64,000 nucleotides of DNA from Massospora cicadina (GCA_022478985.1 JAKSZP010014875.1:1-64000); one strand, 5' to 3'; shown: positions 53,067-64,000, counted from the stretch's first letter. Numbers and translations: made by a program. Notes: generated from the sequence alone by a model not told the origin.

Positions 53067-55140
53067 TGCAATTCTAGAAATTCTACCTCTGGGGTTAGAC
53101 TTTAGAGAGTCTCCCTACCAATGCAAGAGTGGATCAAAGGCACCTGTGGAGCCTTTGGTGCAATTAAATGACTTGGCCCATTTTTAATGAGCGGTGGGTC
53201 ACTGCTCTGGCCATAAAAAATCCTCCTAATATACCCCCTTTCTTGCATCTTCCTTTGTGAAAAAAAGGAATCTTTAGGGAGGTATTTAATACAAGGGCAG
53301 GGGAGGATACCCAAGTGTTAGAGTAGGAACCTCTATCGCTGCCTCCTCAAGTTTAATCTGGTACTAGAACTTTGGGTAGGGGACAACTATGACTGTGTTG
53401 GTGTTGCTCACCAATGCCCCAAACCAAGATAGCAAATAGTAAAGGCGGTCCATGGAGTTCCTGGCCCATCATATGCTGCACGTGGAGGTTTGCCAGATTT
53501 TATCCTCCTTTCCCATTCATTCAATTTCCCTTAATTGGTGCGGTATCATCCTCAAGTTGGCCCACCTCGAATAAAATAAAAAAATAGTTAATATAAGGGC
53601 CACAAGCAGGGCCTTCAGACTCACTTACCCCAACCTGTCATCATCCACCCCATCTGGAACTAGAAAATTTTTCCTCAAAACTTTGTGATGCCTTATTAAA
53701 TCAGCAAAACTGGTTCAGTTCACAAAAATATGATATTACAGAGATGGGTTACTAATCCAAGTCAAGAGCTTGTCCCCAAGAGTTTTTAGTCTAATTCAAC
53801 TTCCATGATTGAATCCTCAGGAAGCCAGTTATGCCTAACACATTATCTGAGCAAATCTGCTCAAGTTTAGATCTATAAAAGCACCTTTGCCAATGATCCA
53901 AAAAGTTTTTAGTCATAGCTTCTATGATCTTGACAATAAGTATCTGATAACCCCTCTAACCTATGCTGTTATTACCAACATTAACAAAATGGGACCTGCA
54001 AAGAAAGTACATCATCCGTCCAAGTTACAAGTCCTTTCACAATTTCATTCACCCACCACCATGTATAAAAGACAACTGCTACTCCTAGAGTCATTCATCA
54101 GTTCATTCTTTTATTTAGGTTTATAGTAAAAATCCTAGTTTTCCCTACTGCTCTCCACAGACTCTACCAAACTATTACAATTCAACAAATCTCTTTAAAT
54201 CCCACAAGACATGCAGCAATCAATATATTGACCTGATAAATGTTTAATAAGTACTCATATCCAACAATCTAGAAGTCAATCACGCTCTAGCAGAAGTCGT
54301 TAGTAGGTATGTTCTTGAATTGTTTTCCCAATTGGCCATGCCAGAATATCATCCAATCCGCAAATTCATACCACTGATCCACTACTAAGTTGGAGCAATC
54401 TGGCCAACCAGAACATCTCAAATCATCGCTAAAGAGAACCATATTCATAGTGCTGACTAGCCCTGCTGACTAGCCTCTGGGTAAATACAATCCAGACAAG
54501 AAAAGGCCCTAAACCTGTTAAATGTCAAATCACCATTAATGGGAAATGAATAGCATTCATCGCAATACAAAAGGAGAGCTCAGTCAATGGATTTTCTAGA
54601 GGTTTGATCCTCATGGCGATCCACCTCAGTTAAGATAAGTAAAGTTATCTGCTGCTCAAACATCTTTACCAACTCTGCGCAGCGGTTTAATACATCCTCA
54701 CCAACTATGAAACAATAACAAAGCTCAATCTTGGTACAGATTACATTATTATATTATTTGTGATTCCAATCATTATTATTGCAACTCATTGCCTTTAATT
54801 AAGCCTATTAATTGTCATATCAATGGAGACATACTAGGAGATTTTGGGACTAATACCAAAGGCCTGCAACCGCCAAACCAGGAAGAATGATCATACTCCC
54901 ATAACTCATCCATATTTGGGGATTGTCCCAGCAAGTTCTGCGGCTTCCCCATTGCAGCCATTTGGTTCACTATGAGGCTTTTGGTGCGTTAATAAACTTC
55001 TAATACAACACAGGAACCATAGGGTCTTCCTTCTAAAAGTCATTTGAGCTGCTAAGCCATTAGGGTTCTGGGATTTCTACTTGGGTGTCACTCACCCATA
55101 CATGAAGCCTAATCTTACTTAAATTACAGAATATATGACA
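53067..55140 (+). repeat. Long solo LTR, group II, inside E8
   Basis: It aligns end to end with the solo LTR at 33,237-41,798 and ends ATATATGACA. The start (TGCAATTCTAG, for TGTAAGACTGG) is mutated. The embedded ORF block is readable (APVEPLVQLNDLAH) but then broken. Left and right flanks TAGCG and TAATG match only partly. E8 Gag lies to its right and E8 pol to its left, which supports a solo insertion. It carries SINE copy 2. Confidence 0.7.
53299..53589 (+). mobile_element. SINE R1, copy 2
   Basis: Bounded by AATACAAGGGC (53,288-53,298) and AATATAAGGGC (53,590-53,600). It matches copy 1 (10,223-10,500, opposite strand) along its whole length: head GGGGAGGATACCC, shared middle (ACTCCATGGACC on the opposite strand) and an A-rich tail AATAAAATAAAAAAATAG. 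The other long solo LTR lacks it at this place, an independent empty site. Confidence 0.78.
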
Positions 55141-56090
55141 TAATGTTCATCGGCACCCCCATATGACATTGATGTGTTTGTAGTACTAGTAGGGGACTGA
55201 TTGAGCAAAGTTTTCCTGCCTTATGGCTGGAAGTACATCATTAATTCTTTGGGTAATTCTTGTGGGACATTTTCCATCTTAAGGGCCACTTTACACTTCC
55301 AGCAAGGGTTCCACACTGTAGGAAATGATGTCCAGGGTTGTTACAGTCGTGACATCAGAGCTTTCTTATTGGAGGTCATCCCTGCACTAATATTGTGAGT
55401 TGTTGCACTTTCTATGGAAAAGTTTTTTTATGTAAAGTGAAATCAGAGGGATGACTGATCAACTTTATATTTTGTGTTGGACTCGCCCTTAGGCACTATT
55501 TCCATTATCTCATTCTTTTTGGTTGTAAGTTATCTAACTGGAACCTGGCTAGGCGTGCATACTAGAGACATACAATTTCATGGTCGTTTCATGAAGTTTT
55601 CTCTATGAGGACTGCATTTAAATATAATACTTATAATGCTTCAAGAGCTCATTATAGCAACAATTGATCCATACTAATGCAGCTTTCAGTTATTAAAATG
55701 GTGCCATTGTCCTAAGAGTTTCATCAAACTTAAATAGATTTTGGCTAGCTCTGAGTAGTCTTTTAGTCACATTTGGTAAACTTATTGCGGAATTGTGTGT
55801 TCAATATGCAGAACTTAGTATGGGCATGCTTGCTATTCATACCAGGTGTCAAACAGGAGGTTGGCACTGTGCTAGCTTCTGGATGCATCTGTGAGAAAAC
55901 TTAACATTTTGCTTAGTTGCAGTAGTTCACTCATTTTTTAGTTGTGTTCCCATTAGTTGAGGTCGCCAATTATCATTGATAAGGACATATCCAAACTATT
56001 TCAGCGCTTGTCAGGTGTAGAGCCAAATCAGTGGTAAAGCCATAGCCTGGCTTTGAAAGGCATTCATAGGTAGTTACCTGAAAAGATCAC
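55141..56090 (-). pseudogene. E8 Gag remnant with zinc knuckle
   Basis: Minus strand 55,354-55,313 encodes CHDCNNPGHHFLQC, a perfect CX2CX4HX4C nucleocapsid knuckle. The surrounding capsid frame is broken. At 55,790-55,850 the plus strand also shows VQYAELSMG, like E6 Gag (VEYAELNLA); a second, plus-strand Gag fragment may therefore be mixed in. Limits are uncertain. Confidence 0.45.
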
Positions 56091-56094
56091 TAAT

Positions 56095-57090
56095 TTGTCA
56101 CAGAGGGTGTCATGGGGTGTGCTGATAATAATAAGACTGTGCTGACACTCAAGATGAGTCAAAACCTAAAGCAACAGACAGAATACCTCTGGTGCAGCCA
56201 TCCATATTGTAAAATTCAATTAAGTAAGGCAACCGCAACCACTATCCAAAAAATTCTAAAATTGGAATACATTGCCACTAAATTCTTGGCAAACTTATTA
56301 GTTTCACTAATGAAATTATATTTTTAAGATTTTTTAAAATTAAAGAGTGAAAAGTAAAAAATGGATCAACAGTGGAACCTGTTGGGGACCGCTGTCTTAT
56401 AAGCTCACTTAAATGGGAACCATAACCAGGTACATTGCTATGGGAAATATTTTCACACTTTGTCCATGGCAGATTAACACCCTATATATTATCTATACCA
56501 ATTCAGATCTGACCTGCCGCCTGGATTAAATCAAATTCCTTTGCAAGACTTTTCCACTAAAATTGCGCTTGGCACGGTGACAACAAATCCTACAGCAGAA
56601 AGCAGGTTGCACTCACAGCCAGGCCAGGTATTGGCAATACCTCGCACATAAAAAGGCTTAATACACCTGTACCTGTTGGTAAGGGCTCACTTTTGTCAGC
56701 AACGAGGGAACAAATCAGCGTGGTCTTTCTGAGCTTGATAGTGGATCAATTAAATTATTATTCACAGTTACCAATTTACCTTGGCTAGAAGAACTTGAAA
56801 TTGTGGGGAAATCTTTTACTGGAAAGACTGCCAAAAATCCTTTTCTGGTGATGTCTCTGATCACCGCCACCTCCTAACACCACCCCAAATTTTTGCGCCA
56901 AATCCTGGGTGGTGAGCAGAGGAGGAAGAGGCGTGATCTTTAGTGGATTTTCTACCACCCACCTCCCATTTACCACATGGGCTAAATTGCACAGGGTAAC
57001 AAGAGGGACAGCTGACTGCTTAAATTCAGCTTTGTCCAAAATGGGTATTTTTCTAAATCAAGCTGAAAGGGTTGCTCCAAAAGGCTTACA
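56095..57090 (-). repeat. E9 3' LTR, group II, with embedded ORF
   Basis: On the minus strand it starts TGTAAGCCTTTTGG (57,090) after AAAAAGGTAATAGTAA and may end ...CTGTGACA at about 56,095. The start is well supported by its likeness to E1/E3 LTR starts; the end is a guess. It carries the embedded ORF at 57,039-56,785. Confidence 0.6.
56785..57039 (-). CDS. LTR-embedded ORF of E9 (84 codons)
   Basis: Met at 57,039, then SAVPLVTLCNLAHVVNGRWV and PLKITPLPPLLTTQDLAQKF. The block aligns with those of E1, E3 and the solo LTRs, with Asn for the usual Asp and a lost Thr. Position and spacing from the LTR start (about 50 bp) are like the others. Confidence 0.45.
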   Translation of the reverse strand: MDKAEFKQSAVPLVTLCNLAHVVNGRWVVENPLKITPLPPLLTTQDLAQKFGVVLGGGGDQRHHQKRIFGSLSSKRFPHNFKFF

Positions 57091-57289
57091 TTACTATTAC
57101 CTTTTTAAACTGGGGGAGCACCACAACTGGGAACATGGGTAAGTGCAACATTCTTTTGCGTCTTGGGTAGTTTTATTGCCAAGAGGGAGGCAACCTTCTG
57201 GGGATTATGGGGAGTGTCAGGGTGTGCAATGTGAAAGGCTCCACTCTTCTATGAAATTGGCACAATCACTGTCACTAACCCAGCTGCTC

Positions 57290-58780
57290 TCATAGGAAGG
57301 AAATCCCTTTCAAAGCAAATAAGTACTGCACTGAGAAACTCAATAGATATGATACTAGAATGGCATCCACATCCAACCCATATGAGTCTTTGAGCTCAAC
57401 AGGACTAGGCTCAGTGAGTTTCAACCCTTTGAATGGCAATAACTGAGAAGTGTAAAAGACCAGGTACTGCTTCCAAAGAACAGGGAGGGTCAACCAGAAG
57501 CCCATTTAACAAATTTTCCTCCACCATGTGAGGGTCAGTGTGCTTGCTCATGAACTTCTGTGAGGTAAATTTCTATCCAGGTGTTGCATATCTAGCATAA
57601 ATAACAAACCCACCTTAATCTTTGTCAGGATTCTCCCATTATTAGGGAAGCCTCAACTAGGGATCACGACCCAACTATGGGCGGATGCCAGATTGGGATC
57701 CCCATTAACTTGGGTTAAGCCCAATCCAAAGTATTGGGGATCAGCCCTGATAATTTAATTATAGTTAAAATAAATTCAACACTGGTGACTGATTCTGAGG
57801 ATGTCAAAACTAAATCAGGTCACAGCAAAATCCCTTTTGATGCTTGCACCCAATCAAGTTACCCTTTTGGCACCACCAGCAAATTATGCCAAGGATGGTC
57901 ACACTCCCTTGTATTATTGATTTACAATTTATACTTATTTGGTGATTCCCACTCCTGATTCCACCCATTCCTGATCCATCAAGGTTCCATATAAAACCTC
58001 AAGGATCATTTCAATAAACTACCATTTCTCGCCTATCTCCTTTTCACTTTTAGCTTAACTTAAGGATTTAATGGCCTCTTTAACTCTCTGGGGGCTTTGG
58101 GGCCCTGACAATATTGGGCTAGGACGGTGTTCCTCCCCTGAAGACCTGACAATCTTGAAATTTAAAAGGCACTAGTGCTCTGCAAACTGATTATAATCAC
58201 TTATCACCTTTATCAGGTGTTCCCAAGCCAGTGATTGTATGTTAATGATCTGTTGGGGGTGCTTCTCAGCGGCAGATACTTTAAAGTGGAGGCAGGGACC
58301 CACCAATGATGATGGTTTATACCACGGAGTGGTTCTGTATGGAAAAAACCCAGTTATTGTTAGGGTGACATTGTTGTATGAAAACTGTATGAAAAATAAT
58401 TATTGGCCCAGGTATCCTGCGTGGAAGAGGCATAGCATCATAGATACTGTTCAAAGATAGGGTTGGCCATCTCAGTATGACTGTTCAACTGGGGGTGGTA
58501 ATTGGTGGAGAGGCACAGCTTGATTTTTAATATGGCTTAATAATTCAGTCAAAAAATGAGTGGTAAACTGGGCCCCCAGATGCTTACCACCTTCTGAGGT
58601 AGGCCATAAATGGAGAAACACCTTAGAAAGAGCCTAGCCATCTCCTTGGAGATAATCTCTGAAAAACATGTAGTAAACATTGTGAAATGTAGTAAAATGA
58701 TCATGATCACTGTTGTTATTTTTTCCCACCAATACAGCCATATAGATTACCATGGGTCTCTAGGAAATAATTCCCTATGC
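57290..58780 (-). pseudogene. E9 integrase and pol C-terminus, split by a solo LTR
   Basis: Integrase pieces lie at 58,780-58,390 (FSEIISKEMARLFLRCFS, YGLPQKVVS, GAQFTTHF, YHPQLN), the linker at 58,230-58,116 and the GPY/F-type end at 57,617-57,290 (WKQYLVFYTSQLLPFKG, matching HWKQHSVFHVSQLSPFKG in E3). The catalytic second Asp (SDWG in E3) reads SIWG. Upstream pol is not recognised; the element is cut near 58,800-58,935. Confidence 0.7.
57623..58110 (+). repeat. Solo LTR (488 bp) inside E9
   Basis: It starts TGTCAGGATTC and ends GGGCCCTGACA, an inverted TGTCAGG/CCTGACA pair. Flanks ATCTT (57,618-57,622) and ATATT (58,111-58,115) match 4 of 5. A TATA-like ATATAAAACC is at about 57,989 and AATAAACT at about 58,013. 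The E9 pol frame resumes on both sides at this site. Confidence 0.75.
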
Positions 58781-58935
58781 AAATGAATTAAATATCAGCT
58801 GATCTCAATTTTGGGTTAATAATGTTTTGGGTTAATTAGGTTATTCCCAGGATTGGATCTGTCAGGGATCAATGTGGGTGAATGCTTAAGATCTTGTTGG
58901 GCAGAGTTGCCAATAAAATGGGGGCATGTGATAGT

Positions 58936-60679
58936 TGTCACAATCAGAAAATCCCAGTTTCTGACCACCATATAATAAATAATTCTTTGGTACACCAACA
59001 AGCACCAAAGCAGCCTAACTTTAAGTAGGGAGAGGTTCAGGGCACTGCCAGCGCCAAACATCTTTTCTATGAGTTGGTTATGCAAAGTCCAAATAGTGGT
59101 TGTCTGACCCAGCCATGCGAAAACTCCTCATAACCAGATACTCAAAAAAGACCAACAGGTAAGCGAAATATGCTAACCCCAAAACAACATTTATTTTTAT
59201 TCTGGATATAAAAAGGGCCTGCCAAACAGAGCTCGTCTGGGGAGCACCTGACAATGCTCCCCAGTTGGTAAAGCTAGGGGTAGAATTATGAAGTGATCTT
59301 TGGAATTGGCAGGCATGCCTTTTAATGGCTGCCCTTTGTGGGACACACCCAAATCATTGATTAAGCTTGTATGAGCCTAATCTATAATTCAGGTGTGGAA
59401 CAACCCAGCGCCCAAAATGACTGAGCCAAAAGTATTTTTAAAATGATTTGACTCAGATTTGGAAGATCTGAATCTGAGTCAAAATGCAACAATTGAGACA
59501 AATCAATCAGTTACATTACCCCCTGCTAGAGAAGGGCCCTTCACCAAAAAGGGGCCCTCAGCGAAAGGCCGCCATGATGAGGGCTTCCTGGGGCAAGTTA
59601 CCTTGAGCCCCAGGAAAATTAGCCCAGTTAAACTCTGGGCCCCTCAAGGGAAAAAGACAAATGGCAAGGGCAAATTGGACTAGGCTGCTGGAATCAGCCC
59701 ACCTGGCATGAGGACGCACGCCCAGCACATGGCTGTGTTGTACCCCCTCCCAGGATCCTGTTGGTGATGTTCTTCCCATCCCAATCAGATAGGAGCTTTC
59801 TTCAACAGAAGCGCGAGAGAAGCACACAGTCCAGTGCGGCTGGACGGCCATCCCCTTTCTGGGTGGACCATCCATTGGTGAGAGAGCCCTGCTGGGACAG
59901 GTCCCCTCAGTGACAACTAAATCCCTGGTGAGCGGGAGGCCCCACTGGGATTTTAAGCTGATGGTCACTTTGGGTCCAGGGTAGGGCATCAGTCACCTGC
60001 TCCCACTGGTACTGGTTTTTCAACACAGGAACCAAGTGACCACTGAGGTCAGTTGAACGGATATTGGTGGTGTGCATCACACATTGACTTCAGAATTATG
60101 TCACAATCAAAAAATCCCAGATTCCAACCGCCATATAATAAATAATTTTTTGGCGCACCAACAAGCACCAAAGCAGCCTAGCTTCGAGTAGGGAGAGGTT
60201 TGGGGCACTAATAGTGCCAAAAATTCCTACTACGAGTTGGTTATGCAAAGTCCAAATAGTTGTTGGTCTGACCCATCCATGCAAAAACTCCTTGTAACCA
60301 AATACCTGAAAAAGACCAACTGGTAATTAATGTATGCTAACCCTGAAACAACCTTTATTTTTATTCTGAATTAAAAAGGGCCCTCTGAACAGAGCTCATC
60401 TGGGGATCAAGTGACAATGCTCACCAGGAGGAAAAGCTAGAGGTAGAATTCTGAAGTGATCTTTGGAATTGGTGGGCACGCCTTTTAATGGCTGCCCTTC
60501 AGGGCCAAACCTGAATCATTGATTAAGCCCATATGAGCCTAATCTACAATTTGGGTGAGGCACAACCTAGCGCCCAGAAACAACTGAGTTAAAATTATCT
60601 AATAAAATGATTTGACTCAGATTTGGATTTCCCAAATCTGAGTCAATATGCAACAATTGATGCAAACTCAATCATTATA
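58936..60679 (-). mobile_element. Small non-autonomous LTR element E10 (TRIM-like, 1,744 bp)
   Basis: LTRs 58,936-59,515 (580 bp) and 60,099-60,679 (581 bp), flanked by perfect duplications ATAGT (58,931-58,935; 60,680-60,684). Only 583 bp lie between them. On the minus strand the purine tract CAGGGGGTAA precedes the LTR start TGTAACTG, which sets the orientation. No Gag or Pol is present, so it needs enzymes from another element. An E10-type solo LTR is at 33,446. Confidence 0.88.
59558..59989 (-). CDS. ORF in the E10 internal region (143 aa, unknown)
   Basis: An open frame fills most of the 583-bp internal region, with Met at 59,989 near the 5' LTR side. It is rich in Pro, Gly and Ser, with no recognised domain, membrane segment or Cys motif. 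It may be a remnant of Gag or chance openness of GC-rich DNA; no second copy is available to judge. Confidence 0.3.
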   Translation of the reverse strand: MPYPGPKVTISLKSQWGLPLTRDLVVTEGTCPSRALSPMDGPPRKGMAVQPHWTVCFSRASVEESSYLIGMGRTSPTGSWEGVQHSHVLGVRPHARWADSSSLVQFALAICLFPLRGPEFNWANFPGAQGNLPQEALIMAAFR

Positions 60680-60684
60680 ATAGT

Positions 60685-60815
60685 TGATCAATGATTAACT
60701 ATCAGTTGTACCAATTGGGGATTGGTCAAGTTTCATCACCAACTGATTGGGAATTTAAAGAGCAAGTCGCTAGGCAAATGATGAAGCCTGCAACTAGAAA
60801 ATTGATTAGTTAATT
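60685..60815. other. Short spacer between E10 and E11
   Basis: AT-rich, nothing recognised. It continues the sequence left of E10 (duplication ATAGT). Confidence 0.5.
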
Positions 60816-61549
60816 TGTGACCTGCCAGAATGAGTAACAAGTCCCATTACTTAAGAAAGTTGCTTGCTGAATATGGTAGGTTCGCTGGGATCAAATGGAA
60901 AACATTAGGGAAACGTTTTTTGACTCTTTCCACCTTAGGTCTCGAGGATGTTCAACAAATTAATCCTAACCAGATGGGGAGGACCATTGCTGGTGAGATG
61001 ACAAAGGGAGATTCAATGGCAACGACTGCTGTTTCATGGCTGAGGTGCCAACCAAGTGTTGGGCGCTGACTTCCCTCTATAAATCCTTTAATAATTCATT
61101 TTAATAAAATGTATTCTTTAGCAGAATTCATTAGTGGTCTTAGTTCTATTCATCTTCAGTAAATTATTGCTTGTGTGCTTTAATTGGGGACACTTTAATA
61201 GGATAAAGAGTAAAGATTAAGGATTCTCAGAAGAGAGGCTGAGCTTAGATGGAAATGTTGTAGACTCCGCAAGACAAGAGGAAAGGCTGTAAACTAGGTA
61301 TCTGAGCATGGATCAAGCTAGGCAGATAAGGTTATAAATCCCTACTTAATACATCTAAATTTTTTCAAGGAGAAATATAGTCAAGTGTTAGACCAGAATT
61401 GATTATCTATTCAACTACAGATAATAGTCTTCATACTATTATCAACTGAATATCATCTATTATCAGACAACGTGAATCATGCACACATTGAACCTGTGAA
61501 GTTAACCTCCTGGGAACTATTGATTGGTGAAGAACCCAGGATTCCAACA
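60816..61549 (+). repeat. E11 5' LTR
   Basis: It ends GATTCCAACA at 61,549, directly before the primer site. The start TGTGACCTGCC at 60,816 is chosen by likeness to the E6 start (TGTCACGATTCC) and TG...CA ends. The other LTR is outside the window, so the start is uncertain. AATAAAATG near 61,104 may be the polyadenylation signal. Confidence 0.6.
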
Positions 61550-61599
61550 ATTGGTGCTCACTACAGGGGTACTTGAGTAGGATATACCAGTATAAGATG

Positions 61600-62870
61600 T
61601 CATATATGGATGAGTTAAGAAAACTCTGGATGGAGTTGGCAACGGTCAACAAGAACGCCTTGAATTATGATGATCATTGAGAATTCACTGCCTTGGAGGA
61701 GAAAGTTACCAAGATCGAGGAAGAAGTTGAAGATGTCTCTAAATTTGGCAAAGAGTTATTAAGGAAAGTAATTTTATTAAAGAATTAGGAAAGAGATATA
61801 GTATAAGAATTTTTATTCTTAAAAACTGAACATGAAGTGGATTGCGTTCTAATATGGGCATTCTGCACAGATATAGAGCATTTAATGAAGCAAGTTGAAG
61901 AGTTGAAGACTCATAAATGTGAATGTGAGCCTAATGCAGCGACTAACACTGAAGAAAGGACCCCAAGAACTCCAGTTGGGAAGTTGACTATTCCACAAAT
62001 TATGCTGACCTCATTTTCAGCTATTTTGGAGATGACTCCCAAAATCACTCTACAAGTCAGTCAAGTAGCTGAACCAAGAGTTGTGGGTATAGAAATTTCC
62101 TAGAAATTTTGAGCTATACTGAAATTACCCACATTCTATTGGATAACGCCCCTGAATTTTTCTGATTATTTGACATGACAATGTTCAGGTACAGCAATCA
62201 TCAAAAAGCTTTGATGGTGATGAACTGTTTGGACACTGATTGTCAGAACATAGTGTTACCCCATCTAGAGGGAACAACATGTCATATTTGGAGGCCAAAG
62301 TAACATAATGAAAGATTTTGGAAGTCCCACGCGTATGTCAAAGTACAAACAGGAATTCATGGGAATCCAACTACAGAAGGACGAATCCTTACCGAGTTTT
62401 TCCAGTTGATTATACCAAGAATTGTAGATTTTGGTCAGAGCAAAAGTACTAGATGATTTTGACACATGGATTGTGTTGCAAGCAGCCCTTTGGCTCTATT
62501 GCAATTTACATCAAATGATGTCTTTTTTGTTTGCAACTGAGATTACCACCTTGCAGATGGTGGATCATTTGATGATATTAAAAGCTACTTTTGATGACTC
62601 TAATAGAAGTTTCAAACTGAGTCCAGTGCTAAATTTGAATCCTACATAGGGGGCTGAGAGCGCTAAGGAGTTCAATAATTGAACCATACCAGTAAATAAG
62701 CCCAAGGAGTTCAAGCAGATTAATAAGAAAGACAAATGCTGTTTTCAGTGCAGAAGAAAAGGACACTTTGTTGCTCAATGTAAGAAGCCAAAGGAACCTA
62801 TCAATGTAGTCTGGGTGAAAGAGGCCAAACCCAACCAGGAGTCAGAAAAAGGGCCCATGGCCTAGATGGT
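61600..62870 (+). pseudogene. E11 Gag with intact zinc knuckle
   Basis: Frames start at about 61,600 (MDELRKLWMELATV), with a heptad-like, probably coiled-coil stretch LEEKVTKIEEEVEDVSKF near 61,695. Capsid pieces lie at 62,160-62,640. The nucleocapsid knuckle CFQCRRKGHFVAQC (62,740-62,781) keeps all CX2CX4HX4C ligands. Several stops interrupt the rest. No collagen-like segment, unlike A and E2. Confidence 0.7.
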
Positions 62871-63076
62871 GAACAGTCTAGAGCTGCGGATAAAACCATT
62901 CCCCAAAAATATTACATGAAGAAATTGATGTTAGTGATCTGTTCGTCAATGATGATGTGCAGGATCAACTGTATCAAGTGGTCAGTTTGGATGTTAATGC
63001 AGTAACCAGATCTGGAGCAAAGGGGATCGACCCCAAAATAATCAAGGAAGTTTCTTGACCATATGCGCAACAACTA

Positions 63077-63560
63077 ATGGACAAGAATCAAGCTGCAGAG
63101 AATCTGAAAGAATTGACCAAGGTCAAATTAGATGAGGCAAACCTGTTTATCCCCCTTAGAGCAATAAAGGAATCATTTCCTGATCTATTGGTGAAAATTA
63201 TTCATGCCCTTGATTTGGTGTATAATGCTGCTATACATTCAGTAAATATGATTTTACAATACTCCAAGTGTATGTATATAGATATACTGGTTAACCAAAT
63301 ATGGGTGCAGGTGATAGTTGTTAGTAGCGTCTATCAATATTGTCTCATCCAAGCTGGCGAAGAATATGAGGATCTCACCTTATTTAAAACACAAGAAAGA
63401 ATATATGTCAGCTGAACTGAAAACTACCATCTCCTATGGAGCGTATAGTGCTCTACCACTCGATTTGGATCCTTAGTGGTATCCGCCCCAGCGATAATCT
63501 TAGCCAACTAAAACTATGATATTGTGATTATGATGGAGTTTCTACGGAAGTAAGGAGTTA
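63077..63560 (+). pseudogene. E11 protease region
   Basis: Frame 63,077-63,415 carries the helical linker (AAENLKELTKVKLDEANL) and then VNQIWVQVIVVSSVYQ, aligned with VRAIIDTSAPINIV of E6; the catalytic D-T-S reads V-S-S. Then YSALPLDLD matches YSALPLQFG of E6. Degraded. Confidence 0.6.
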
Positions 63561-64000
63561 AATGTAAATTCAAAGATAAAATGTTGACCATAATGGGTCA
63601 GACGTTGCCATTGGTTTATCAGAAAAACTGAGAAGCTCCACTGACCAGGACATACAATTCAAAAATCTGTTTTATAATGACTGTATTTTCCCAATTCATT
63701 ACCAATTAGTTGCCCAAAAGCGGCGAGAAATGCTGATGGAAATTATGGAAAATTAGGGAATTCTGTTGAGGATAAAGAGTCCAAGGACCATACCACCAGG
63801 ATTGCAGATCATAGTCAATATGGGATTGACATTGGATATACCCAAGCTGATGTATGGAGAGATTGTAAGCTCCTGTAAAAAGTCCAGAGTAGAGCCTTGG
63901 GTGGCTCCTGGAATAATGATGCCTGACCATGGAGAAATTCAAGTTCTCCTGGCGAATTTAAGTGAGAAACTGATGAAGATTGAGAAAAATCAGATCATCG

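Larger units (their letters stand above)
60816..64000 (+). mobile_element. LTR retrotransposon E11 (group I), cut by window end
   Basis: 5' LTR, primer site TGGTGCTCACTACAGGGG (61,552-61,569), Gag with zinc knuckle, protease region and the start of the protease-RT linker, all on the plus strand and in the order of E6. RT and beyond are outside the window. Confidence 0.8.

Noticed and set aside
56692..56877. Plus-strand open stretch containing VTNLPWLEELEIVGKSFTGK
   Set aside because: It overlaps the E9 LTR ORF on the opposite strand and resembles no protein I know; it is most likely a shadow.
1..64000. CRISPR arrays, prokaryotic operons, prophage or toxin-antitoxin systems
   Set aside because: No short regularly spaced repeats, ribosome-binding sites or bacterial gene families are visible; introns, chromoviruses and a GID ligase gene indicate eukaryotic nuclear DNA.

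Overview
The window looks like repeat-rich nuclear DNA of a filamentous fungus that I cannot place further. Three things point there. The only confidently recognised host gene is a GID-complex E3 ligase subunit of the Rmd5/Gid2 type, split by spliceosomal introns with GT..AG ends and CTAAC-like branch sites. Six of its seven introns are only 32-41 nt long. Almost everything else is nested retrotransposons: Ty3/gypsy chromovirus-type and Tse/Ty3-like LTR elements, one L1/Tx1-like LINE, an ORF1-only LINE-like element, a SINE and a hAT-type MITE.

Layout. 1-890: 3' end and LTR of a plus-strand element (E0) that cut into E1. 891-5,883: minus-strand chromovirus E1 with its 1.6-kb 5' LTR. 5,884-~7,677: minus-strand element A, its Gag carrying collagen-like Gly-X-Y triplets. 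7,693-9,629: ORF1-only LINE-like element G1. 9,645-14,437: host DNA with a MITE, a SINE inside it, the RMD5 gene (11,228-13,084) and a doubtful second gene. 14,443-31,233: minus-strand element E2 (TSD CCAGT), interrupted by a solo LTR (TSD CAGGA) and by a second G1 copy, which is itself interrupted by complete chromovirus E3 (TSD GTGAG). 31,239-33,231: AT-rich DNA without recognisable genes. 33,237-41,798: solo LTR (TSD GGTTC) interrupted by a second solo LTR (TSD GGGAG) and by complete element E6. 41,804-43,120: nothing recognised. 43,134-49,576: full-length LINE (13-bp TSD). 49,590-~56,090: decayed minus-strand element E8, split by a solo LTR (53,067-55,140) that carries the second SINE. ~56,095-58,935: minus-strand chromovirus remnant E9, split by a solo LTR. 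58,936-60,679: small terminal-repeat element E10 (TSD ATAGT). ~60,816-64,000: plus-strand element E11, running off the window.

How it fits together. Most element genes carry stops or frameshifts, so this is largely a fossil record, but target-site duplications let the insertion order be read. There are two LTR-element groups. Group I (E2, E6, E11, A) has a TGG-type tRNA primer site after the LTR. Group II (E1, E3, E9 and the long solo LTRs) has 1.4-2.1-kb LTRs and no TGG primer site. The most unusual signal is in group II: the 5' part of each long LTR carries a protein-like segment that keeps the same residue pattern in six LTR copies. That arrangement resembles an accessory gene encoded in the U3 part of an LTR. 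The second is G1, a 1.9-kb LINE-like element with its own TSDs that encodes only an RRM/zinc-knuckle ORF1-type protein and no reverse transcriptase.
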